Assembly: GCA_034696485.1 (NCBI GenBank)
Contig: JAQIWT010001300.1
Coordinates: 1 to 11,440 of the forward strand
Reading direction: 5' to 3'
Length of the DNA: 11,440 bases
DNA from: Isohypsibius dastychi
Taxonomy: Eukaryota; Tardigrada; Eutardigrada; Parachela; Isohypsibiidae
The notes under the pieces are model-generated. The model searched no databases. It was given only the letters and a program-made list of their open reading frames with translations, and was not told the origin of the DNA. Position 1 is the stretch's first letter, and each line of letters starts with the position of its first letter. Shown here one piece after another: positions 1 to 8,229 of the stretch. The translations under genes and the position numbers were made by a program.

Positions 1-449
1 AGATAGAGGTTTGATAAACTCAAGGTCAAGGTTTGGAGGGATTCGCTGGCAACATCTCAGGGGTCATTAATTATGACCTTCAGCTGTACACTTTGTCCTA
101 ATGTTTGTATTTTCAATGCATTGAGCTTATATTGATCAGGCTACAAAGCCTCCGGTCGCTGTGAGTAGCACGAGCGGGTTGCAAAGCAATTTTTTGAATG
201 TAATTGAGCTCAAAATCTGCAGGAAAGCTTAAACAACTCCTCATGAAAAGTTAATCGAGACTAGTGAAGGGGAAATTTGATTGCATGCAAAATAGGTTTC
301 AGATGTGCCAAACACAGAAGGTCACCGGCAGGTAGTTCGAAGATTTTTGATCGAAACGGCTGCAAAAAACAATTTTTTAAAACTGAATGGATTTTTAAAA
401 TTTCAGTTGTAAACGAAAAGTTAGTAATTTTCAGAGATTTGAAACTGTA
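1..449. other. Non-coding stretch, no gene seen
   Basis: A/T-rich sequence with stops in all frames. I looked for upstream (PAZ or MID) exons of the Piwi gene found further right and saw no convincing match. An AG-bounded piece at about 301-329 is too short to call an exon. Confidence 0.5.
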
Positions 450-536
450 GGTGGTAATTTACCCCCGGCCATTTTACCATACCGAGTCAGGGTACCAGAA
501 TACGGTGGATTGTTGCCCCAGTGGTAAATTACCACC
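450..536. repeat. Inverted repeat with perfect 14-bp arms
   Basis: GGTGGTAATTTACC at 450-463 is the exact reverse complement of 523-536, with a 59-nt spacer. It may be a fold-back remnant of a small non-autonomous element. The following stretch (537-822) holds only overlapping chance frames and a short GCGGA/GCGAA repeat near 650-668; I see no gene there. Confidence 0.7.
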
Positions 537-822
537 ACGGTCCAAAAAGTGGCCAAAAGCATCGAGACAGTACAGTAGTCACGGTAAAAGCGCTTACCGT
601 CTACACTCGAATTTCGCTGAGGGTGCAAGTGCACCGATTTATCCACATGGAGCGGAGCGAAGCGGAGTGCATGGTGGTCAGACCACAGCTATGTGGGCTG
701 ATAATCGTCAGTTTCATGCCATACTTGGAAAAACTGACTACTCTGTATAGTTATGATAATTTACGCGTCTGTCTCCCGCCACATGAGATGAAGGGCACGA
801 GACTGATGCCGCGAAAGGCGCG

Positions 823-981
823 GTACTCCGTTCTCTCGATAAATTGGCCAAGGTAAAAATAAAATCAGTGAGTGAGGCCCGAGCCAGCGACGGCTGTCTG
901 TCTCTCTGTCTCTCTCACTAGACCGGGAGTCGCTCACTGATTTTATTTTACCCTTGGCAAATTTATCGAGAGAACGGAGTA
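823..981. repeat. Long inverted repeat (about 50-bp arms) at the left end of the LINE
   Basis: The left arm at about 823-874 (starting TACTCCGTTCTCTCGATAAA) is nearly the reverse complement of about 932-981, with a few mismatches or one-base gaps. The spacer of about 57 nt holds a GTCT/CTCT run. The right arm is part of the first LINE 5' monomer, so the left arm is an inverted fragment of the same monomer family. It may come from a rearranged insertion or from neighbouring elements in opposite orientation. Confidence 0.8.
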
Positions 982-1361
982 TTTATCACTCGTAGGGCAT
1001 CGGAATAAATACTCAGGAATGTGGCACCTCTGATGCCCAGATGCCAGAATACTGAATCCACCGCTTTTGCTGTCTTGCTCTGCTGCCTACCGCGGTGGAT
1101 GCCTATTCTCTAGAACACGTGCTTTAGTGGTCAGCAAGGCTATGTCCCCTCTCTCACTAGACCGGGACTCGCTCACTGATTTTATTTTACCCTTGGCCAA
1201 TTTATCGAGAGAACGGAGTATTTATCACTCGTAGGGCATCGGAATAAATACTCGGGAATGTGGCACTCTGATGCACAGATGCCAGAATACTGAATCCACC
1301 GCTTTTGCTGTCTTGCTCTGCTGCCTACCGCGGTGGATGCCCATTCTCTAGAACACGTGCT
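911..1361 (+). repeat. Two tandem 5' monomers of the LINE
   Basis: A unit of about 212 bp occurs at 911-1123 and again at 1150-1361, starting TCTCTCACTAGACCGGGA and ending GAACACGTGCT. The copies differ at only a handful of positions and are separated by a 26-nt linker, a period of about 239 bp. They sit directly upstream of the endonuclease coding sequence. Tandem monomers with promoter activity are known in the 5' UTRs of some LINEs such as mouse L1; a promoter role here is inferred from position only. Confidence 0.85.
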
Positions 1362-2847
1362 CCCACGTGCTCTCCTGAGTGTCCCTGTTGTTTTTCAACA
1401 TCTTAACATCAGAGGAATTCAATCAGATGGAAAATTGGACATTTTGAAGGACATGCTTGAACTAGAGCCAAACGTCATCTTTGCTCTGACTGAAACCCAC
1501 CTACCAGAACATTACCCGACTCAGCTGCTGGAATTTGATGGATTTCGCGTATTCAGAAGAGATCGCGATGGAAAAGGAGGAGGAATTCTGGTTTTCGTGC
1601 CGCAGAACATCGTGGTGGAAAATTTTAACTCGTCACCTACGTTGGAAAGTCTTTCTCTATCCTGCCGATCTGGTAAGCAAAAATTCCTTGTAATTGTTGC
1701 ATATCGACCACCATCATCAACAGTTGAAGAAACGAGGTCTTTGCTAAACTATTTTAACGATGCCATCTTGAAACAAAATATCAGTGACGTCATCATAATG
1801 GGGGACTTGAACATCAAACTTTCACCGAACGTTAGCCCCCCTCATCCCAGCTATCTCGAACTAAAACAATTTATGACCAACCATGGACTTTTCAATCAGG
1901 TCCTTAATGCAACAAGAGTGGCTAGAAAGACCATGAAGAATGGAGAAGTAATTGAAAGTGCAACCATGATTGATGTGATTCTCGTAAGACCTCCTGAGAA
2001 TTACATTCCAGCACTGGCCGAAGACATCGATTGTTCAGATCACCGTATTGTCCGATCTTCATCCACCTACTCAAACCCAATTCCCGAGCACAAATTGAAC
2101 AGTTTTCGAATTTTCCATCGCGCTAACATCGAAGCATTTGAAAATGACCTCCACAGCCACACTGCTCATTATGCGATTTTTAGACCCACGTCAGACCCCT
2201 CAGCCGATTTTAGCAGATTCATCACTGGTCTTATAAACATCTTGGACCACCACTTCCCAATAAGAACGAGAAGGGTAAAAAAGGAGAAAGATCCGTGGAT
2301 TACTCCCCAGATACGATCCGCAATCAAAGAAAAAAATCGGTTGTACAAGTACATGAAGAAAGTGACAAAGGAGAAATGGCCAGAGGCGAAGGCCGCTTTT
2401 AACAGCGCAAAGCGTGCTCTCCGTCTATTGATATCGAAAGGAAGATCAGAGTACTACGCAAAAATCAAGCTTGACCGGGGGAAGCTTTGGGGACACATCA
2501 ACCAAATTCCCAATCGAAAACAGCAAGGCCCCTTACCGGAAAACGTGAGCCCAGAGGAATTGAACACCTACTTTGTCAATATGGGACAGCATGGGCGAAA
2601 ACATCCCGACCCCCTAATTGAACTCTCTGGTGAACCCCCTGAGGGGTCTTTTCTGAACAAGAATTCTGCCGGTTTTCTTCATTTACAGCCCTGCCACCCA
2701 CCGGAAATCATGCAACTACTGATGGAAATGACCAAGAAGAAGAAAGCAACGGGCCCCAATGGAATTCCACACCGTTTGATTGCCAGGATCGCACCAGCAA
2801 TTTGTGTACCCCTTACCATCCTCATCAACAACTGCATAGCCCAGGGG
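1333..2847 (+). CDS. LINE endonuclease and start of reverse transcriptase (5' part of broken ORF)
   Basis: This part nicks target DNA and carries the first RT motifs. Numbering from a GTG at 1333, the APE-type endonuclease spans about residues 20-240. Visible motifs are the N of HLNIRG (25), the catalytic E of TETHL (54), GGG (82-84), YRPP (124-127), GDLN (157-160), MID (212-214) and SDH (235-237). A basic linker follows, then an early RT motif (TGPNGIP). The frame is open from 1294 but has no ATG until 1453, which lies inside the endonuclease, so the natural start is lost or non-AUG. The conserved RT frame is left at a GGGG run (2844-2847); the original frame continues only as unrelated residues to a stop at 2929-2931. 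Confidence 0.85.
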
Positions 2848-4163
2848 TCTATCCTGCAATCTTCAAGAACGCAGCAGTTGTCCCGATCCCGAAGACCGAC
2901 AGAGCCCAACACCCAGACGAATTTCGCCTAATATCACTTCTCTGCAACATCTCCAAAGTTATGGAAAAAGTCGTGCAAAGACAGCTGGTGCACCATTTGA
3001 AGGATAACAAGATTCTGTCCCCCCGACAATCTGGTTTTCGCAATGGACACTCCTGTGAAACTCTACTCCTCAAGGTCACGGACTCATGGAAACGAGCAGT
3101 CGACAACGGAAAATTTGTTGCAGTCGCATTCCTTGACCTCAAAAAAGCATTCGATAGCGTCAGCCACGCCCTTCTGATGGAACAACTAAAACGGCTGAAA
3201 CTCACCTCTAGAACAGCTAAGTGGTTTCACAGTTACCTTACAAAACGTACACAATTTGTTGTTATTGACAGGCAAAAATCCACCAGCCAGACCATTGTCA
3301 GCGGAGTTCCACAAGGGAGCGTGCTCGGACCGATCTTGTTCACCATCTTCATTAATGACCTTCTGAATCAAGAGCCAATTGAGGACTGCATCACTGAGTG
3401 CTTTGCTGACGACACCGCAGTTTACGCTATTGGAGACACCGGAGAAGAAGCAGCCGCTAAACTAACGAATCAGCTCACCAAAACATCGGAATGGCTAAAA
3501 AGTAATCTGCTTGAACTGAATGAACGGAAGTGTTTGTCCATGATCATCACTACAAACCGCCGCCGAAAGACCTGCCAGAACGCAACAATCCTCATCAATC
3601 GACATCCCCTACAAGTCGTGGAAAAGACCAAATACCTGGGTGTTATCATAGACCAGGATCTACGATGGACTGACCAAACCCAAAGCGTGGAACGGAAAAT
3701 GTATGCCGGAATAGCCAGTTTGAATCGCGTTAAACTTGGACTGAACCTGAAAGAACGAGTGGGTCTCTATCATGCCTTTGTTCAACCCCACGTCGATTAT
3801 TGCTCAACTGTTTGGTCCGCTACTACAAAAGTGATCCGAAACAAGCTTGGAGTTATACAACGGAAAGCGCTCTTAGCAATCCTGGACTACCCAAAAAGGA
3901 TAACGAATGAGGACCTCTACCGAAGAACCGGCGTCGAAGAACTTGAAAAACGGTGGCGAAAACAAGACGTGAATTGGCTACACCGGATTGTTAAAGACGA
4001 CCCAACACTGCCGGATTATATCAAAAGCATGGTGAAATTTCGTGACTCCGGATACGACCTTCGAGGAAAAGAAATAGACTTCGTTTGTAAAACTGCGACT
4101 GGAGAGTCTATGTTTGTTGCCAGATTGAAAACGCTTTTCAAAACTCTCCCTGACTTTCTCTGA
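2848..4163 (+). CDS. LINE reverse transcriptase (3' part of broken ORF)
   Basis: This part copies the element's RNA at the nicked site. Reading from the shifted frame (open from before 2802), the motifs run in order: AVVPIPK, FRLISLL (the usual family form is RPISLL, so P is replaced by L), QSGFRNGHS, catalytic aspartate in FLDLKKAFDS (about 3136-3168), SGVPQGSVLGPILF, catalytic FADD (about 3402-3413), and KYLGVIIDQDLRW in the thumb-side region. A conserved-looking C-terminal region follows (LYHAFVQPHVDYCSTVW). The frame ends with TGA at 4161-4163. Nothing except the single frame break shows decay, so the copy is young or the break is an assembly error. Confidence 0.88.
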
Positions 4164-4252
4164 TTGTTTCTCATTTTATAGAGATTGTCCGATCACTACC
4201 GCACTTAACAGTTCTTCACTTGGAAGTTTGTGCGCTAAAATGAATAATCTAT

Positions 4253-4342
4253 ACGTGTCCTCCACAATTTATGGCCCACCCCCCAGCATCTGACACATGC
4301 AATCAGAAACTGGGGGTGGGCCATAATTTGTGGAGGACACGT
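4253..4342. repeat. 90-bp hairpin with 33-34-bp arms
   Basis: The left arm 4253-4286 (ACGTGTCCTCCACAA...) and right arm 4310-4342 (...TTGTGGAGGACACGT) are almost perfect reverse complements, with a 23-nt loop. Flanking TCTAT and ATAGA extend the pairing after a 2-nt bulge. It lies just 3' of the LINE. It could be a fold-back MITE or a transcribed stem-loop; the sequence alone does not decide. Confidence 0.85.
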
Positions 4343-4362
4343 AAATAGAAACAAGATTTTGT

Positions 4363-4451
4363 CCTTCTCTCTCTCACTCACTCGCTCGCTCTCTCTCTCG
4401 CGCTTTCGATGCCCACACGCTTTTACCGTACCCCCCCCCCCCCCCCCCCCC
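4363..4451. repeat. CT-rich microsatellite and C21 tract
   Basis: A CT/CG-rich simple repeat (4363-4402: CTCT, ACTC and GCTC units) is followed by an uninterrupted run of 21 C at 4431-4451. A second run of 11 C is at 4927-4937. Such tracts can form i-motif/G-quadruplex structures and are prone to length error in sequencing. Confidence 0.85.
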
Positions 4452-4884
4452 TGAGTATACCAGGGGGTTCGAACAATGGTTGCATGGCTCTGCAATGATC
4501 TTAACCGGGATGTTCGTGCAAAATCAGACACAACATGGTTTTGTACACTTTATGGATCTTTGTTTCGAGGTCAACTCGTTCAAAACCAACTCGAAAATGC
4601 TCGGTTACGGTACCATGGCTAGACGGTAATGTGCATAGCCGCATAATTATGGGAGAGACAGCAATGCGGATAGATTTTCTGAGGGGGCCATGAACGAATT
4701 TGACCGCGAAACTACATGTCTTCCATGTATTGTCAATGCTCAAAACTTCTATCCGCAGCCACGAGCACCCACCAAATTCAATTTCAAATCATAAAATTTA
4801 TTTCAGTAACATTCATGAATAGCAACAAAGATAGAATTTGCAAACATGTTCCAAAAATTCCCGAAAAGCGTTTAGAACTTTTCT

Positions 4885-4919
4885 AATAATGCCAACGCGC
4901 TTTGGCGATTGGCATTATT
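4885..4919. repeat. Perfect 11-bp inverted repeat, 13-nt loop
   Basis: AATAATGCCAA (4885-4895) and TTGGCATTATT (4909-4919) are exact reverse complements. The loop can form a further CGC/GCG pairing. No T-run follows and no function is evident. Confidence 0.75.
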
Positions 4920-5440
4920 CTGTCCACCCCCCCCCCCACGACTGGAAGAGTAAATGAAAAAACTACCAAAGAAAATAAGGGAAAAATTAACTTCCGGTTG
5001 ATAGCAATTTCCGGTTGACGGACCCACAAATTACTTCCGACCCCCTAGGCGGCCTGCTGACCACTTCTGGTTAAAACTTTTCGCAACTTTTGAAAAGTTT
5101 TCATGGATCACCTCTATCCCGCTTAATATCATCGTGCAATCATGACGTCATCGACTGCGTAATCTTAAAACTTTTTAAAACTTTTTAAAAAACTTTCATG
5201 GAGCGCCTCAATGCGCGAAACCATAACATAAACATTTCCAACATTGACACCATCAGTGCCTAATCTAAGCCGAATTTTAAAGTCACACATTTCATAGGGG
5301 GATGTGAATTAAGCCAAGAGGGTGACCTTTTGCTTAACGGGGGAAGGAGGTCGGGGGGATAAAAGTATAATTTTAGATCAGTAATTGACAGAATTAGGAG
5401 TCTTAACAGCAATTTGCACTGTAAAATGTCAGGAATTTCC

Positions 5441-5480
5441 AAGTATTCTAAGTATTTCTAAGTATTTTCCAAGTATTTTA
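5441..5480. repeat. Four short direct repeats of AAGTATT
   Basis: AAGTATT recurs at 5441, 5450, 5460 and 5471 with TCT or TTCC spacers, a degenerate 9-11-bp tandem repeat inside the presumed intron upstream of the Piwi exons. Confidence 0.7.
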
Positions 5481-5648
5481 CCACTCAAAAACAGATTTTA
5501 CAAGCAAGAAAAGCGTTCAAAATAGAATTTCTTTGTCACGTTAAGCTATTTTAAAGTCACACAGATTGCTTTAAAGTTACACAGAATGTGTTAATATGTA
5601 CCATAATTATTTTCCAGTACATTAAATTTGACGTGATGTGTATTTCAG

Positions 5649-6945
5649 CCGGAGATGTTTGTTGTCATTTTCCCGAATTCACAACGTGATGACCGTATGC
5701 TGCCGTCAAGAAGCACTCTTACACGGTTGTGGGAGTTCCATGCCAGGTTGTCAATCAGCGCACTCTGTCCAAACCGGACAAAATGCGCTCGATTGTCCAG
5801 AAAATCGCCATCCAGATGAACTCAAAGTTGGGAGGTTGTCCATGGCGAATGTCACCATTCATTCCAGCTAAATCGGTGAGTACTTCCAAAAGCAAGCCCG
5901 AACTTATACGAGAACTTTTTTGATTGATTTGAACCGTGGCCAGTTTGTGAATGCAATCCATCTTTAACTGGTTTTAATATGAATCATTATGTTTTATCAG
6001 GATGTCGAACCGATGCGTCTTATGGTTCTCGGCGTGGACAGTTACCGAGATTTGCGGAAACAACGGGATTCGGTCACAGCCATGGTGGCCAGTTTGGACG
6101 AAGACTTCACGTTATGGCACAGCCGATGTAGCTTTCAAAGCCCAAAGGGGGAACTTGGAGCAGGGCTCAATGTATCATTTGTCAGTTCATTGAAGGCTTA
6201 CGCAAAGGTAAATTAATTGATCACTGTATTCCCTTGTAAACTCTAATTCGAAATGTCTGATTTGTCGCAGGAGAACACGGGCCTGCCAAATACTATAGTC
6301 ATTTTCCGAGACGGTCTTGGAGATGGCGACCTGGATGCTGCCATGAGTCACGAACTCCCGCAGATTACAAATGCCTGCAAAGGTCAGGAGTTTGCCGGCG
6401 CAGGCGGAAGTTACAACCCCGAAATCTATTTCATCATCGTCCAAAAACGCATCAATCAACGTCTGTTTTGATTGAGGTTAGCTCTCATTTTACAAATTTT
6501 CGCGCTCCGTCATCCAACCTCTTTTTCCAGGCGGATCGTTCCGGAAAAGAAAAGCTGTTCAACGCTCAACCGGGAACCATCTGTGATCAGGTCATCACTC
6601 GACGGGATATGTACGATTTCTTTCTGGTTCCCCAGAATGTCCGGGAAGGCACTGCGACTCCTGTCCATTACATTGTCTGCAAACAGCCGGGAAACCCTCG
6701 GTTGTCCGTTGACAATATCCAAGGACTCGCTTTCAAGCTTTGTCACTTGTTTGTCAACTGGACCGGAAGTGTCCGGGTTCCCGCTCCGTGCATGGTACGC
6801 TTGAATACAATGAACTTTTTGATGGGAATCATATTTTAAGTATTATTTGTTTCAGTATGCCCACAAGCTGGCATACCAAAATGGATTGTGCTATGAACGC
6901 AATGAGGCCAAGCCGGAACTCGCAAACACTTTGTATTACTTGTGA
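5649..6945 (+). CDS. piwi: Piwi-clade Argonaute, C-terminal PIWI-domain exons (5' part outside or missing)
   Basis: Piwi proteins bind piRNAs and silence transposons, mainly in the germ line. I read five exons: 5649-5875, 6001-6207, 6271-6476, 6531-6794 and 6856-6945, with introns of 125, 63, 54 and 61 nt, all GT-AG and phase 0. The slicer tetrad is complete: D in LGVDSY (6037-6039), E in KGELGAG (6151-6153), D in FRDGLGDG (6310-6312) and H in YAHKLA (6862-6864). Other Piwi marks are QKIAIQMNSKLGG, VQKRINQRLF, RRDMYDFFLVPQ, RVPAPC and the terminal LYYL before TGA. Two exons (227 and 206 nt) are each one base short of a multiple of three: the frame jumps at about 5694-5698, and at TTTT 6466-6469, where it would otherwise hit TGA. 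MID and PAZ exons are not visible. It is either a real gene with base-call errors or a decaying copy; its introns exclude a processed pseudogene. Confidence 0.9.
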
Positions 6946-7228
6946 GCAAGGACTTTAAAACTTTTGATTGTTAGGTTTGCTCAAATCTTTGGATGGTTTC
7001 ATTCAACATTTGAAATCAGGCTCGAAAACAACGTCTGTCGTGATTTGTTTATTTTATTCATGAATTTTTCAAACTGTGGGAATTATATCGCAGTTTTTCA
7101 TGTTATTGTTGATTCTCGTTTCGCGAAACACATTTGATCGAACAAAGATGCCGAAGGTTTTGATTCTCTGCAACCATTCCTCCATTACCGCCATTTTAAT
7201 CCTCGAACACAAGCAGTTTCACACAAAT
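6946..7228. other. Convergent 3' flank between Piwi and Ly6 genes
   Basis: This 283-nt A/T-rich stretch lies between the Piwi stop (plus) and the Ly6 stop (minus). It must hold both 3' UTRs if both genes are expressed. I saw no canonical AATAAA on either strand here. Forward frames in it lack any protein signature. Confidence 0.5.
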
Positions 7229-7964
7229 TCAGTAATGACCCTTCCCAAAGTGCATAGCACAGGTAAACACCAAGGTTATAAAGGAAAGCCAGCTGAATCT
7301 AAACGACTTTGAAACTGCCGCGTTATACGGTCTGCTGGTTGCTGCGTTGGGGAAGTTTTCGTTGTTACACAAAGGTGTGCCACACGCGCACATTTTACCC
7401 GAAAACCCTAAAGTGGAACTCGAAGGGATCCCTCCTGTCGACGTCCACGTCCATCCATAATCCACGTCCATCCATGTCGAGGAGCTAGACGAAACACTGG
7501 AAGCTGATGCTGTGATACACTGACCGTTATTTAACCAGGTTGGCCAGTCAGAAGTTATTATTTTCTCCACTGCTGGCGGCGGCATCCGCACACATCCGGG
7601 CGACGCCTAGAAGATAGAGTTACGAGTAAAGCACGTAGGGAACATCGTAAAAACTCACCATTGTGTATAGTTCCACTACCGTCGCTCAAGTCGCCGTAAT
7701 AGAGGCATAGTAATAGTCAGGCAGCTGCTTCTGCTCGAACAGGTCACCACAGCTGTTGTCTGCGCGTTATTTGGGTCCGGACACGAGATTGCTTATTTGA
7801 ACCCGAACTCCAAACCAGGCACTGGAAGGCCTCCGCTGAAAACCGCACTTCTTTATTTTGTGGGACCTTATAAATGATCGACACGGCTTACCGGGCGAAC
7901 TAAAGGTTAGGAGAACGAGAATCGGTGCCAGACACACTGCACCATATGATTTGGATCCCATCAT
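7229..7964 (-). CDS. Ly6/uPAR three-finger protein with signal peptide and GPI-type tail; in-frame UGA
   Basis: Probably a secreted, membrane-anchored Ly6-type protein. Minus-strand exons are 7964-7892, 7835-7803, 7759-7659 and 7606-7229, with introns of 56, 43 and 52 nt. The total of 585 nt is exactly 195 codons, and all junction phases fit. It starts MMGSKSYG, with a hydrophobic signal peptide and an AEA-like cleavage site before FQCLVW. Ly6 landmarks follow: NSCGDLF, PGCVRM, NGQC and the closing CACGTPLCNN. The C-terminus is hydrophobic (FSWLSFITLVFTCAM), as in GPI signals. One codon is TGA (7688-7686), exactly where a cysteine is expected; Trp stands at two other expected cysteine positions (CLVW and SDW). 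The 43-nt intron has a weak donor (GTTCAA). UGA could be a base error, a nonsense mutation or, less likely, Sec. The fold is assigned from the cysteine pattern, not from an alignment. Confidence 0.65.
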
Positions 7965-8229
7965 CAGGCCGAAAAGTGTTGCTTGGATCTGAAAATACAG
8001 AAACGGTGTGAGTTGGAGGGTTAATCGGCAAAAGGAAAGACGTTTTGTGAAATGGCGATTGTTTGCCTGTGTGGGTGCTCCGGAGCGTGCTTGCATTGCT
8101 GCTGGTTAACTGTTAATCAGCAGCAGTGCAAACACACTTCGACTTCGACTTTGACTGTCCTACTGTACGGTCAAGCACAAATACAGAGTCTGTACGTACA
8201 GCAAAAGACAACCAACTTGTCAACGCTGG
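7965..8229. promoter_or_regulatory. Divergent intergenic region between Ly6 and RING genes
   Basis: The Ly6 gene starts leftward at 7964 and the RING gene rightward at about 8230, so this stretch of about 265 nt should contain both start regions. A good minus-strand acceptor (TATTTTCAG ending at 7989) suggests that the Ly6 gene has a further 5' non-coding exon. A palindrome occupies 8081-8141. No TATA box stands out. The promoter role is inferred from gene orientation. Confidence 0.35.
8081..8141. repeat. 61-bp near-perfect palindrome (30-bp arms, 1-nt centre)
   Basis: The arms 8081-8110 and 8112-8141 are reverse complements at 25 of 30 positions, centred on T8111 within GTTAAC-T-GTTAAT. All five differences are transitions; three would still pair as G-U in RNA. 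On the plus strand it also creates a chance cysteine-rich reading frame. Confidence 0.85.

Larger units (their letters stand above)
911..4163 (+). mobile_element. Non-LTR retrotransposon (LINE), CR1/Jockey-superfamily-like
   Basis: The element has tandem 5' monomers, then an apurinic-type endonuclease and a reverse transcriptase with the full set of catalytic motifs, on the plus strand. I see no separate ORF1, so the 5' part may be missing or the element may be a single-ORF type. The 3' UTR beyond 4163 is short or undefined; I see no poly(A) tail and could not identify target-site duplications. The sequence resembles the CR1/L2/Jockey group (GVPQGSVLGPILF and FADD signatures, APE endonuclease), but the exact clade needs a tree. 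It lies upstream of the Piwi exons, either inside a long intron or between genes. Confidence 0.85.
4452..5648. other. Non-coding stretch upstream of the Piwi exons
   Basis: Frames are short and show no family signature; no Piwi MID-domain exon is visible. It contains a hairpin at 4885-4919 and two related A/T-rich blocks at 5093-5114 and 5187-5209 (both with CTTTCATGGA- or GTTTTCATGGA-like cores followed by a CRCCTC-like end). TTAAAGTYACACA motifs occur near 5277, 5551 and 5571, with a short tandem repeat at 5441-5480. The right end (TATTTCAG at 5641-5648) is a good splice acceptor, so this is most simply the 3' part of an intron. Confidence 0.55.

Noticed and set aside
1-130. Possible upstream Piwi (PAZ-side) exon
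   Set aside because: Only a vague V-W pattern was seen, without conserved residues or good splice sites.
431-856. Overlapping frames of 70-111 codons on both strands
   Set aside because: They lie over inverted and simple repeats, overlap each other, and have no recognisable domain.
6187-6746. Minus-strand frames opposite the Piwi exons
   Set aside because: They are shadows of the conserved plus-strand Piwi coding sequence.
7239-7457. Plus-strand open frame with protein-like composition (NDFETAALYGLLVAALGKF)
   Set aside because: It is exactly antisense to the last Ly6 exon, whose strand is supported by four phased exons, a signal peptide and the CxCxxxxCN ending. It also lacks a clean acceptor.
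7686-7688. Changed genetic code with UGA as an amino acid
   Set aside because: Piwi, RING and the LINE RT all end naturally at TGA at the expected C-termini.
7671-7990. Two plus-strand open stretches of 50-68 codons
   Set aside because: They are antisense to Ly6 exons and introns, stop without splice donors, and show no family motif.
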